Both the position numbers and the translations under genes were made by a program. This document shows, piece after piece, positions 17,898-27,958 of a DNA stretch of 64,000 nt (position 1 is its first letter; every line of letters starts with the position of its first letter). The notes beneath the pieces were generated by a model that worked only from the letters and a program-made list of their open reading frames with translations, was not told the DNA's origin and did not search any database. Source of the stretch: Phytohabitans houttuyneae (GTDB lineage Bacteria > Actinomycetota > Actinomycetes > Mycobacteriales > Micromonosporaceae); contig NZ_BLPF01000001.1 in NCBI RefSeq assembly GCF_011764425.1, positions 4,145,001 to 4,209,000 on the forward strand, read 5' to 3'.

Positions 17898-19201
17898 ATG
17901 TCGCGGATCAAGGAGTTTCCCCTGCCCGACCTCGGTGAGGGCCTGGTCGAGGGCGAGATCCTGAAGTGGCTCGTCGCCGTGGGCGACACCATCGAGCTCA
18001 ACCAGCCGATCGTCGAGGTCGAGACGGCCAAGGCCGCCGTCGAGATCCCGGCGAAGTGGGCCGGCAAGGTCCACGCCATCCACCACGAGGAGGGCACGAC
18101 GGTCGAGGTCGGCATGCCGATCATCTCGATCGACACCGACCCCGGAGCCGGCGAGCCCGCGGAGGCGGCCGAGGCGGCGCGCACGCCGGTCCTGGTGGGT
18201 TACGGTCCGCGGACGGCCGCGGCGTCGCGCCGACCCCGGAAAGCAAATGGGAGTACCGCCGCCGTCTCCCCGCCTCCGGTAGAAGTGGCTCCCCCACCAC
18301 CGCCACCCCTCCGGTCGTGGAGACCCCGGCGCCTCCGGCGCGTGTGCTCGCCAAGCCGCCGGTGCGCAAGCTCGCCCGCGACCTCGGCGTCGACCTCACC
18401 GGGCTGACCGGCTCGGGTCCACAGGGCTCGATCACGCGCGACGACGTGCAGGCCGCGGTATCGGCTCCGGCTCCCGTCGCCGCCGCCCCGGTCTTCTCCG
18501 CCGACCGCGAGCAGCGCGTACCGGTCAAGGGCGTGCGCAGGCTGACCGCGGAAAACATGGTGTCCTCGGCGTTCACGGCGCCGCATGTCACCGAGTTCCT
18601 GACGATCGACGTGACGCGGTCGGTCAAGGCGCTCGACCGGCTGCGTGCGCTGCCCGAGTGGCGGGAGGTGCGGATCTCCCCGCTGCTCCTGGTCGCCAAG
18701 GCGGTGCTGCTGGCCGTCGGCCGCCACCCGATGGTCAACTCGACCTGGGCCGGCGAAGAGATCGTCGTCAAGCAGTACGTCAACCTCGGCATCGCCGCCG
18801 CCACCGACCGCGGCCTCATCGTCCCCAATATCAAGGACGCGGGGCGGCTCTCGCTGCGGGAGCTGGCCGACGCGATGACAGGGCTGGTGCAGACCGCCAA
18901 GGCGGGGCGCACCGCACCGGCCGACATGACCGGCGGCACCTTCACGATCACCAACGTGGGCGTCTTCGGTGTCGACACCGGTACCCCGATCCTGCCGCCG
19001 GGCGAATCGGCGATCCTCGCGTTCGGCGCCGTCAAGGAGGCGCCGTGGGTCCACAAGGGCAAGATCCGTGTGCGGCACGTCACGACGCTGGGTCTCTCGT
19101 TCGACCACCGCGTCATCGACGGCGAACTTGGGTCGAAGTTCCTGCGTGACGTGGGGGCCTTCCTCTCCGATCCGGAGGCCAGCCTCCTGGCTTGGACTTA
19201 G
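17898..19201 (+). CDS. pdhC: 2-oxoacid dehydrogenase E2, dihydrolipoyl acyltransferase (apparent frameshift)
   Basis: About 434 aa after repair. Residues 5-80 form one lipoyl domain (FPLPDLGEGLVEGEILKWLV; lipoyl Lys in VEVETAKAAVEIP). A Pro/Ala linker follows. The peripheral-subunit-binding domain is VRKLARDLGVDLTGLTGSG...GSITRDDV. The catalytic domain ends with SFDHRVIDGELGSKFL, containing the active-site His and Asp. The linker is broken: adding one C in the run at 18306-18309 merges VEVAPPPPP with PPVVETPAPPARVLAKPP. The ATG at 17898 is 5 nt after the E1 beta stop. It is the core of the complex that receives the acyl group from E1 and transfers it to CoA. A strong terminator follows at 19209-19250. 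Confidence 0.9.
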
Positions 19202-19208
19202 ATTGTTA

Positions 19209-19250
19209 GGCGGGTGGCCGACCTCACCTAATAATCGTTGGCCACCCGCC
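19209..19250 (+). terminator. Terminator of the pdh/bkd operon
   Basis: An 11-bp perfect stem (GGCGGGTGGCC / GGCCACCCGCC) with a 20-nt AT-rich loop lies 7 bp after the E2 stop. Confidence 0.8.
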
Positions 19251-19294
19251 CCTCTCCCGCGCTTCAATGAAAGGGAGCTACAGGGGGAGGAACC

Positions 19295-19432
19295 ATGAAG
19301 ATGATCGACCGCTACCGCAGCCACCGTGAGGCCACCCGTCGCGCCCGCGCCATCGAGCGCGCGCTCCGCCAGGCCAACTCGCCTGCCGTGCGCGACGAGA
19401 TCCGCATCATCGCGCAGCGCCACTACGGGTAG
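19295..19432 (+). CDS. Small basic protein, 45 aa
   Basis: A 45-codon frame starting ATGAAGATGATCGAC with a very strong ribosome site (GGGGGAGG) 5 nt upstream. The product, MKMIDRYRSHREATRRARAI followed by ERALRQANSPAVRDEIRIIAQ, is Arg-rich, amphipathic and helical. It has its own terminator (19451-19479). Small actinobacterial proteins of this style are annotated as hypothetical. The coding character (ribosome site, terminator, GC3 pattern) supports a real gene; the function is unknown. Confidence 0.7.
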   Translation: MKMIDRYRSHREATRRARAIERALRQANSPAVRDEIRIIAQRHYG

Positions 19433-19450
19433 TTTCACTACTCAGATCTA

Positions 19451-19479
19451 CGACCCGTCCGGTTTCTCCGGGCGGGTCG
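19451..19479 (+). terminator. Terminator after the 45-aa gene
   Basis: A 12-bp stem (CGACCCGTCCGG / CCGGGCGGGTCG, one G-T wobble) with a 5-nt TTTCT loop, 19 bp after the stop codon. Confidence 0.75.
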
Positions 19480-19714
19480 TTGGCATGTGTACGCCCCTCT
19501 TCGGGCATTCACAGGTCCGCAAGACCGGGATTCCTTGGGGCTGCACGCGCCCGGTACGGTTGGCGGGGTCGCCGCCCATGGGTCACGCACCCGCCGTCAT
19601 CGATCGACCACAGGTGGCAGCGGGGCGTATGCAGGAGCGGCGACATGCACGGCCGGCCTCGCCGGACCTCCCGCGCGGGGGCGGTGCGGCCGAATGCGAT
19701 GAGGGAGGCGCAAC

Positions 19715-22700
19715 ATGACGTCCGAGGGCCCGCAGCACACCGGCCACGAGCCGGACGACGCTGCGCGGGGCGCCAGCGGACCCGCGCCGTACGGCGGCCA
19801 GCCGGCGCACGACAGCGAGTGGGACGCCCCGCAGTGGGGTGCACCGCAGGGCGGCGCTGAGCCCGCACCGCCCGCACCGACCTACCAGAGCGGCTGGTCA
19901 CCGGAGCCCGGCGCGTACCCGCCCCCACCGGCCGCGTACCCCCCGCCGCCCGCACCGGCTGGTGGCCCTTCCGGCTCCGCCTCGGTGCCCCCGCACGGCG
20001 TGAGCGGCTCGGCGTCGGTGCCGGTGCCTGGCGGCCCTTTCGGCGGCCCCCGCCCTCAAGGCTCGGCCTCCGTCCCGCAGGGCACCGCGTCCGTACCTCG
20101 CCCGGCCGCCGAGCCGGTCGGCCTGCCGCCCGAGGCGTGGGCGCCAGCCGGCTCGTGGCCACCCGCTCCGACCCCTCCGCCAGCGGCCTTCCCCCGCCGG
20201 CTTCGCACGGCCCTGCGTCGGCTTCCGCATCAGTACCGGGCACCGCTTCCGTCCCCACTTCAGCTCCGGTGCCAGGCTCTGCTCCCGTCTCCGGCCCGGG
20301 CGCGGATGGCGGCTTCCCGTCCGGATACCAGCCGGGCCTCGGCTTCCCGCCGCCCAACATCCCGCCCGCCGGCTCGCCTCCCGAGGCGCCGACGAGCGGT
20401 GGCCGGGGCGGCCTGCCCAGGCGCGAGCCCGGCCGCTTCGAGCCTTTGGAGCCGATGTCCCGCGAGGCGGCCTTCGGCTCCGCCCGCGTCGACCAGGGCA
20501 GCGCCGGCGCCCCTGACGAGCGCGGCCAGGGCGGCCCCGCCGACCGCCGCGGCATCGGCGCCGCTTTCCCACAGGACCGCGGCAGCTACGGCGGCGGCTC
20601 GCCTGACGAGCGGGGCTTCGGCGCCCCGGGTGGTTTCGCGCCCGGCCGCCCCGACGATGACAGCTTCGGCGGCGGGCGCCCGGGTCCGTCCGCTTTCGGC
20701 GGCGACCGTGAGCCTGGCGGCTTCGGCGCATCCCGCGAGCCGGAGGGCTTCGGCGGCGACCGCCAGCCCGGCAGCGGCCGCGACCGGGAGGGCTTCGGGT
20801 CCGACCGGGAGCCGGGAGGGTTCGGCGGCGAGCGCCAGCCTGACGGCTTCGGCGCATCCCGCGAGGCGGACGGCTTCGGTGGCTCCCGTGGGCCGGAGGG
20901 CTTCGGGTCCGATCGCGAGGCGGGAGGGTTCGGCGGCGAGCGCCAGCCCGGCGGCTCCGGCGGGGCTGGTGCGTTCGGCGGCGACGGCCAGCCCGGCTTC
21001 AACGGCTTCGGCGCCGACCGGGGCGGCTTCCGGCCCGACCACGAGTCCGGCGGCCACCGCCAGCCTGACGGCTTCGGGTCCGACCGCGAGGCGGGAGGGT
21101 TCGGATCGGACCGCGGTCCCGCCGTCTATGGGAGCGGCGCTGGCGATGACGACCGGCGCTTCGGGGCTGGTTCGGGAGTCGGGTCCGATCGCGAGCCGGG
21201 TGGGTTCGGCGCCGGGCCTGGCGGCGACCGCCGCTTCGGTGGCGCTCCGGACGACGACCGAGGCTTCGGTCCCGGTGCCGGCGATGACCGTGGCTTCGGC
21301 GCGGGTCCTGGCGACGACCGTGGCTTCGGCCCGGGTGCGGGCGACGGGCGCCGTTTCGGCGGCGAGTCCGAGCCTGGTGGGTTCGGCGGCGCGAGCGACA
21401 GCGACCGCCACGTCGGCGCGGGCCACAGCGAGGACGACGGCCGCTTCGGCGCAGGTCCCGGTGATGAAGACCGCCGCTTCGGGGCGGGTTCGGGTGACGA
21501 GGACCGCCGCTTCGGCGGGGGCGCTGACGACGACGGCCGCTTCGGTGCGGGTGAAAGCCGTGGCTTCGGCGGCGACGAGGGCTTCAGCAGCGGCGGTGGC
21601 CAGGTCTATGGCGACGGCGGCCGTGGCTTCGGCGACGGCCAGCAGGGCTTTGGCGGCAGCGGCGTCGACGAGAGCGGCTTCGGCGGCGATCGCGAGTTCG
21701 GCGGCAACACCCCTGACGAGCGCGGCTTCGCAGCCGCCGGCCAGGGTGACCGCGGCTTCGCGACAGCCAGCCAGGACCAGCATGGGTATCCGGCCGCCGG
21801 CCAGGACGAGCGCGGCTTCGCCGCCCCCGGCCAGGACGAGCGCGGGTATCCGGCCGCCGGCCAGGACGAGCGCGGCTTCGCCGCCTCCGGCCAGGACGAG
21901 CGCGGGTATCCGACTGGCGGCCAGGACGAGCGTGGCTTCGGGGCCGGCGGCCAGGACGAGCGTGGCTTCCGTCCCCAGCACGAAGGCTTCGGAAGCGGCG
22001 GCCACAGCGGCTTCGGGCCCGCTGACCACGATGGGGCCGGCCACGACGGGTTCGGACCTGCCGGGCGGGAAGGCTTCGGGCAGGCGGAGCGCGACGGGTT
22101 CGGCGGTGCTGGGCGTGACGGGTTCGGGGCTGCCGCCCGCGAGGGTTTTGGTCCGGCGGGCCACGACGGCGCGGATGACTACGGCCAGGGACAGCGTGAC
22201 GCCAGCGGCTTCGGCTCGGCCTGGACGGGTGCCTTCGAGTCCGGCCGTGCCGGGCGCGCGGAGGTACCGGGCCGCTACGAGGCGTTGGGACGGCCCGACG
22301 GCGGTCCCGCTGACGTCGACCGGGCGGAAGGCCACGACCGGGCGTTCGAGGAGCACCGCTTCGAGGCGGGCGGGTTCGACGCCGGCCGCCGCGAGGCTGG
22401 TCACCGCCAGCCCGAGCGCGAGGACACCCCGCCGCCGCGGCCGTTCGAGGGGCAGGAGGTCCGGGTTCCGGGCGCCCACCTCGGTACCCCGCCGCCGGAC
22501 GAGCCGGGTGCCGGCCGCGGGATGTTCAGCGTGGACGAGGACGCGCCGCCGCCTGGGCGTGCGCCGGCTCCCCGCCCCACCGGGGCGGCGTCGGTGCCGG
22601 GTGCCGGTCCGTTCGGCTCCAACGGACACGAGTTCGGCCCGCCGCACCCGGACGCACAGCCGCCGGTGCCGCAGCCACGTGGTCCTGGTGGCGAGATCAA

Positions 22701-23891
22701 GCCGGTCTCCGCGAGCGCCTCTGTGCCGGTGGCCAGCCGGATCACACCGCCGACCGAGCAGCCGGTGCAGCCGCCGCAGTCCGGTGCGCCGCAGCCCCGG
22801 GTGTACGGCCGGCCCGCGCCAGCCGACCCCGACGACGATGCCGCGCCGCCGCCACCCCCGCCGCCCCGCGCTGGCAGCGTGACGGCCAGCGCGCGGGTCG
22901 CACCGCCGCCGCCTCCTGGCGCACCGCACGGGCCGCCCGGCTCTCCGGCCGCGCCGTACTCCGAGCCCACGGGCGTCTTCACCGGCGGCTCGCCCTACGG
23001 CGACGGCCCGCACGGCAGCCCGGTTGGACCCGGTAGCCCCGTGGGACCGGGCAGCCCGGTCGGTATCGGCAGCCCAGTGGGCCCGCCGCCGGGCAGTCCT
23101 GCCGGACCGATGGGGCCCTACAACCAGCCGCCGCAAGGCTTCGGCGCCCCGCCCGGACCGACGACGTACCCGCCGTCGACGTACCCGCCGCCGCCCGGTG
23201 GCTTCCCGCCGCCCGGTGGACCCCCGAGCGGCTTCGCACCGCCGCAGGGACCGCCCGGCGGCTACGAGCCCCCACACGGCCCACCCGGCGGGTTCGAGCC
23301 GCCACAGGGACCGCCCGGTGGCTACGAGCCCCCGCACGGCCCGCCCGGTGGCTTTGCGCCGCCTCAGGGACCGCCTGGTGGCTACGAGCCCCCGCAGGGT
23401 CCGCACGGTGGCCCGCCGCAGGGCACCGCCGCCTTCCAAGCGGGTGGCTTCCCGCCGCCCGGACCGCCCCAGGGCGGCAACACCGCGAGCTGGGGTGCAC
23501 CGCAGGACGGCACGCAGGATCGCTTTGGCGCGTTCCAGCCGGAGGCGGGGGCCAGAGCCAGGCCACGAAGCCCGAGCCGAAGGAGCGCAACCTGCGCGTC
23601 TTCGTCCTCGTGGTGATCGTCGCCCTCCTGGTGCTGGTCGTCCCGCTCGGCCTCGTGTACGCCTTCACCCGCGGCTCGGACGCCTTCAGCCCGGACGTCG
23701 GCAGCTGCGTCAAGCAGTCCGGCACCAACGGCGCGGTGGCGGCCGAGTGCAGCGAGGCGAACGCGTTCGAGGTCGTGTCCAAGGAGGACAGCGCCGCGAA
23801 GTGCGCCGACCAGGCCCAGCCACGGATCGAGATCGCCGGCGACGGCGGTCGCGTCGAGGTGCTGTGCCTCAAGCCGGCCGCCAGTGGCTGA
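19715..23891 (+). CDS. Giant GF/FG-repeat, Pro-rich protein with TM helix and LppU-like outer domain (two apparent frameshifts)
   Basis: About 1390 aa when two bases are restored (C run 20191-20195, G run 23547-23551). Order: a Pro/Gly N-terminus with repeated SASVP motifs (residues about 85-230); a region of about 650 aa dense in GFG, RGFG and GGFG motifs among Asp, Glu and Arg; 10-aa tandem units (GQDERGFAAP type); a Pro-rich stretch with GPPGGYEPPH/GPPGGFEPPQ units; one transmembrane helix (FVLVVIVALLVLVVPLGLVYAF); and an outer domain of about 70 aa with four Cys (GSCVKQ, AECSE, AKCAD, VLCLK) like the LppU/SCO3897 family. The long cytoplasmic part is predicted to be disordered. GAGGGAGG precedes the ATG. 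The next gene overlaps by 8 nt. The function is unknown; a scaffold or condensate role is inference from composition. Confidence 0.75.
21721..21969 (+). repeat. 30-bp in-frame tandem repeats (10-aa GQDERGF/GQDERGY units)
   Basis: Eight consecutive 30-bp units alternate between GFAAxGQDER and GYPAAGQDER; they align exactly two per 60 bases. They are part of the disordered region of the large FG-rich protein. Confidence 0.9.
23214..23411 (+). repeat. 30-bp Pro/Gly tandem repeats (GPPGGYEPPH units)
   Basis: Six to seven 30-bp units encode GPPGG(Y/F)(E/A)PP(H/Q). This second 10-aa repeat family in the same protein lies just inside the membrane helix. Confidence 0.85.
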
Positions 23892-25730
23892 TCCAGTCTC
23901 CGGCCGCCACGCCCGCGTACGCGCACCTGAGCTGCGCGGGCGTGGCTGGCTGAACACGGGGGCAAGCAGCTCAAGCTCGCCGACCTGCGCGGCAAGGTGG
24001 TGCTGCTCGACTTCTGGACGTTCTGCTGCATCAACTGCCTGCACGTCCTCGACGAGCTGCGCCCGCTCGAAGAGAAGTACGGCGACGTGCTCGTGGTCAT
24101 CGGCGTCCACTCGCCGAAGTTCGAGCACGAGCGCGACGCCGCCGCCCTCGCCGCCGCCGTCGAGCGGTACGGCGTCGCCCACCCCGTGCTCGACGACCCG
24201 GAGCTGGTCACCTGGCAGCAGTACGCGGCCAAGGCCTGGCCCACCCTCTCCGTCGTCGACCCGGAGGGCTACGTGGTCGCCTCCATGGCCGGTGAAGGGC
24301 ACGCTGAAGGCCTCGGCCGCCTCATCGACGAGCTGATCGCCACCCACGAGGCCAAGGGCACGCTGCACCGCGGCGACGGGCCGTACGTGCCGCCCGCCGA
24401 CGCCGCCACCACCCTGCGCTTCCCCGGCAAGGCACTCGTCCTGCCGAGCGGCAACCTGCTCGTGTCCGACTCGGCTCACCACTCGCTCGTCGAGCTTGGC
24501 GCGGATGGCGAGACGGTCGTGCGGCGGATCGGCTCGGGCCAGCGCGGCCGCGCCGACGGCGGTCCGGCCGTGGCGGAGTTTTCCGAGCCGCAGGGACTGT
24601 GCCTGCTGCCGGAGCACGAGGCGGGTGTCGCCGGATACCACGTGGTGGTGGCCGACACCGTCAACCACCTGCTGCGCGGCCTGCGCCTCGACACCGGCGA
24701 GGTCACCACGATCGCCGGCAGCGGAAACCCGTGGCGATCCACTGTGGACGACCACGCGCACGACGCGCTCGCCGCGGACCTCTCCTCGCCGTGGGATGTC
24801 GCCTGGTACGACGGCCGCGTCATCGTCGCGATGGCCGGCATCCACCAGCTGTGGTGGTACGACCCGGTGAAGCGCACGACCGGCGTGTACGCGGGCACGA
24901 CCGTCGAGGCACTCCGCGACGGCCCGATCCCGGACGTGTGGCTCGCCCAGCCGTCGGGGCTCTCCGCCGGCGGAAAGACGCTGTGGCTCGCCGACAGCGA
25001 GACCTCAGCCCTGCGCTACATCCGCGACGGCGTGCTGCATACCGCCGTCGGGCAAGGGCTCTTCGACTTCGGGCACATGGATGGACCGGCCGACCAGGCG
25101 CTGATGCAGCACCCGCTCGGCGTGTGCGCGCTGCCGGACGGCTCGGCGCTGGTGGCCGACACCTACAACGGGGCCGTACGCCGCTACGACCCCGCCACCG
25201 ACACCGTGTCCACAGTGGCCGGTGACCTCGCCGAGCCGAGCGACCTCGTGCTCACCGGAAGTGGCGACGTGCTCGTGGTGGAGTCCGGCGCGCACCGGAT
25301 CGTGCGGCTCGCGCCCGGCGCGATCCCGCAGGCCGCGACGGTGGCCGGCGCCCGCCACCGCACCGAGCGGCCACCCACCGACCTCGCGCCCGGCGAGGTG
25401 ACGCTGGACGTGGTGTTCACACCGGCGCCGGGGCAGAAGCTGGACGAGTCGTTCGGCCCGTCGACCCGGCTGGAGGTCTCGGCCTCGCCGGCGGAGCTGC
25501 TGCTCGAAGGCGGTGGCGTGACCACCGACCTCTCCCGCCGGCTCGTGCTCAACGCGTCCGTCTCGGAGGGTGTGCTGCAGGTGGTGGCCCAGGCGGCGAC
25601 CTGCGACGCGGAGGCCGAGCACGCCGCCTGCCACCTCACGCGCCAGGACTGGGGCGTGCCGATCCGGCTCACGCCGGAGGGCGCGCAGAGGCTCCCGCTC
25701 GTCCTACGCGGGCTGGACGAAGGCGCCTAG
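23884..25730 (+). CDS. Thioredoxin-like/NHL-repeat protein (NHLRC2-like; apparent frameshift)
   Basis: About 615 aa. The N-terminal thioredoxin-like domain has FWTFCCINCLHVLDELRPL, whose CINC is a CxxC redox motif, and the cis-Pro site AKAWPTLSVVDPEG. An NHL beta-propeller spans residues about 170-480 (GNLLVSDSAHHSLVEL, VVADTVNHLLRGLRL, LWLADSETSALRYI, ALVADTYNGAVRRYD). A C-terminal beta domain follows. It begins at GTG 23884, overlapping the previous stop. A base missing in the G run at 23958-23962 separates the first 25 codons (RGRGWLNTG) from KQLKLADLRGKVVLLDFW. This domain pair is that of NHLRC2-type proteins; the partner is unknown. No signal peptide is evident, so it is probably cytoplasmic. 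Confidence 0.85.
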
Positions 25731-26462
25731 CCGCACGCCGGCCGCTTCGAGGGCCGCCCGCACGCCGCGAGCCAGCTCCACCGCGCCGGGCGTGTCGCCG
25801 TGCACGCAGATCGACTCCACGGGCAGGCGCAGGTCGATGCCGTCGACGGTGTGGACCACCGACTCCACCGCCATCCGCACCGCCCGCGCGGCCACCGCGT
25901 CCGCCGCCTTGACCAGCGCGCCCGGCGCCGATCGGGGCACCAGCGCGCCGCTGGCCTGGTATCCCCGGTCGGCGAAGCCCTCCGCCACCGCGCGCAGCCC
26001 GGCACCCGTCGCGAGCTGGCCGAGCACCGAGCCGGGTGGGCACAGCACCGGCAGCGTGCGGTCGTAGTCGACCACTGCCGCGACCACGGCCGCCGCCTGC
26101 GCCTCGTCGACGGCGGCGGTGTTGTAGAGGGCGCCGTGCGGCTTCACGTACCGCACGCGGGTGCCGGCCACCCGGCAGAACGCGTCGAGCGCCCCGATCT
26201 GGTACAGCACGTCGTCGCGCAGGTCGTCGAACGCGTACTCGATCCGGCGCCGCCCGAAGCCCGCCAGGTCGCGGTAGCCGACCTGCGCGCCGACGGCGAC
26301 GCCCTTTTCCGCCGCGCCCGCGCAGACCCGCCGCATCGTGCCCGAGTCGCCGGCGTGAAAGCCGCACGCCACGTTTGCCGAGGTCACGACCGCGAGCAGC
26401 GCGTCGTCGTCGCCGAGGCGCCAGGCGCCGAAACCCTCGCCGAGGTCAGCGTTCAGGTCCAT
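25704..26462 (-). CDS. pxpA: 5-oxoprolinase subunit A (LamB/YcsF family)
   Basis: 252 aa. LamB/YcsF motifs: MDLNADLGEGFGAWRLGDD, SANVACGFHAGDSGTM, RYVKPHGALYN and ESICVHGDTPGAVELA. With PxpB and PxpC it forms the ATP-dependent enzyme opening 5-oxoproline (pyroglutamate) to glutamate. It is the third gene of the minus-strand operon pxpB-pxpC-pxpA; its ATG lies inside the pxpC 3' end (17-bp overlap). Its own 3' end overlaps the convergent NHL gene by 27 bp. Confidence 0.94.
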   Translation of the reverse strand: MDLNADLGEGFGAWRLGDDDALLAVVTSANVACGFHAGDSGTMRRVCAGAAEKGVAVGAQVGYRDLAGFGRRRIEYAFDDLRDDVLYQIGALDAFCRVAGTRVRYVKPHGALYNTAAVDEAQAAAVVAAVVDYDRTLPVLCPPGSVLGQLATGAGLRAVAEGFADRGYQASGALVPRSAPGALVKAADAVAARAVRMAVESVVHTVDGIDLRLPVESICVHGDTPGAVELARGVRAALEAAGVRLGAFVQPA

Positions 26463-27291
26463 GGAACGTCACGGTAGTACCGGGCGCCGCCTGCGCGAGT
26501 GGCGTTACGTCGTCGACCACCCCGATAACGGGGTATCCGCCGGTGGTGGGGTGATCCGCCAAGAAGATCAACGGTTGGCCGCTCGCCGGCACCTGCACCG
26601 CGCCGAGCACGATGCCCTCGCTGGGCAGCTCCGCGGCCTCCGCGCGGGTCAGGGTCGCGCCGGACAGTCGCGCGCCGACGCGGTTGCTGACCGGACTCAC
26701 CGTGTACACGGTGCCGAGCAGCATCGCCACCGCCTCCGCTGTGAACCAGTCCGCCCTGGGGCCGAGCGTGATGCCCAGCGCGAGCTCGCGCGGTGGCGGC
26801 CGCCAGGGCACGAAGTCCACAATGGACGGATCTTGTGGCGCCCCCAGCGGCAGCCGGTCCCCGTCCCGCAACGGGGCGGGGCCCAGCCCGGAGAGCGTGT
26901 CGGTCGACCGGCTGCCGAGCACGGGCGGGGCCGCGATCCCACCGCCGATCGCGAGGTAGGACCGCACGCCGTGCACCACGCGACCGACCGTGACCACGGC
27001 ACCGGCCGGCACCGGCACGGGCAGGCCGAACCCCGCCGGCCGGCCACCCACCGCCAGCGACGCGGCCGCCCCGGTCAGCGCGACCGTCCCGGCCGCCGGC
27101 AGGCGCAGCGAACACCCACCCGCCGTCACCTCCAGCCCAGCCGCGTCCGGCGGGTTGCCCACGAGGCGGTTGGCAAGGCGCAGCGCCGGCCCGTCCAGGG
27201 CTCCCGCGCGTGGCACGCCCAGGTGGGCGAAGCCGGGGCGGCCGAGATCCTGCACGGTGGTCAGCGGCCCGGCCTTGAGCACCTCGATCAT
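26446..27291 (-). CDS. pxpC: 5-oxoprolinase subunit C (biotin-dependent carboxyltransferase family)
   Basis: 281 aa from ATG 27291, which overlaps the pxpB stop by 4 nt. The opening IEVLKAGPLTTVQDLGRPGF is the hallmark of the KipA/PxpC family, and GVPRAGALDGPALRLANRLVGN and GGYPVIGVV follow. The protein is the AHS2-domain subunit of 5-oxoprolinase. In some bacteria PxpB and PxpC are fused; here they are separate but translationally coupled. Confidence 0.93.
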   Translation of the reverse strand: MIEVLKAGPLTTVQDLGRPGFAHLGVPRAGALDGPALRLANRLVGNPPDAAGLEVTAGGCSLRLPAAGTVALTGAAASLAVGGRPAGFGLPVPVPAGAVVTVGRVVHGVRSYLAIGGGIAAPPVLGSRSTDTLSGLGPAPLRDGDRLPLGAPQDPSIVDFVPWRPPPRELALGITLGPRADWFTAEAVAMLLGTVYTVSPVSNRVGARLSGATLTRAEAAELPSEGIVLGAVQVPASGQPLIFLADHPTTGGYPVIGVVDDVTPLAQAAPGTTVTFHGPER

Positions 27292-27893
27292 TCGGATACC
27301 AGCCGCACGCGCGTGCCGGGTGCCAGCAGCGCCGGCGGGTCGCGCTCGATGTCGAAGAGGACGGCGTCGGTGCTGCCGACGAGCCGCCACCCGCCGGGTG
27401 AGGCGGTGGGATAGATGCCCGCGTACTCGCCGGCGAGCGCCACCGAACCGGCCGGCACGCGAGGGCGCGGCGTGGCGAGGCGGGGCACCGGCCACGGCAG
27501 GCCGGTCATGTACGCGAAGCCGGGCGCGAACCCGCAGAACGCGACGCGCAGCTCGGTACCGGAGATCCGCTCCACCGCCTCGGAGACCGGGACGCTCCAC
27601 CCCTCGGCGACGGCCGCGAGGTCGACACCGTCGTACCGGACGATGATCTCGACGAGCGGGCCGGCCGTGGTGCCGGCGGCCGGCGGCGGTGCCCAGCCGG
27701 CGAGCAGGCCGGCCGTTTGCTCGGGGTCGGTGAGGCCGTCGAGCAGGACGGTGCGGGCGCCGGGGACGATTTCGGCCGCGGCCAGCTCACCCTGCTCGCG
27801 GCGGCGCCACAGCTCGGCTCGCCACGCCTCGACCTCGGCGCCGTCCGCGCATTCGACGAGCAGGCCGGTGGCTCCGGCGCGGCGGGTGTGCAT
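27288..27893 (-). CDS. pxpB: 5-oxoprolinase subunit B (KipI/AHS1 family)
   Basis: 201 aa with the AHS1 motifs IIVRYDGVDLAAVAEGW, VAFCGFAPGFAYMTGLP, RVPAGSVALAGEYAGIYP and SPGGWRLVGST. It is the first gene of pxpBCA and divergent from the PAQR gene, with 65 bp between starts that must hold both promoters. A KipI-like role in inhibiting a histidine kinase is possible, but the complete pxpBCA set points to 5-oxoproline use. Confidence 0.93.
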   Translation of the reverse strand: MHTRRAGATGLLVECADGAEVEAWRAELWRRREQGELAAAEIVPGARTVLLDGLTDPEQTAGLLAGWAPPPAAGTTAGPLVEIIVRYDGVDLAAVAEGWSVPVSEAVERISGTELRVAFCGFAPGFAYMTGLPWPVPRLATPRPRVPAGSVALAGEYAGIYPTASPGGWRLVGSTDAVLFDIERDPPALLAPGTRVRLVSE

Positions 27894-27958
27894 GACGTCA
27901 TCGTGCCTGACGTCTCTGCTCTACTTGCAAGTAACCTACGCTGCCGTAACCTGGAACA

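Noticed and set aside
21721-21969. Regular 30-bp repeats that could suggest a CRISPR array
   Set aside because: Units are contiguous without unique spacers, in frame, and encode a 10-aa motif; no cas genes are near.
20260-23439. About 1060-codon open frame opposite the FG-repeat gene
   Set aside because: It is a by-product of the repetitive GC-rich sequence. The plus strand has ribosome site, membrane helix and LppU-like domain, while the minus frame has only Ala/Val/Glu/Arg runs.
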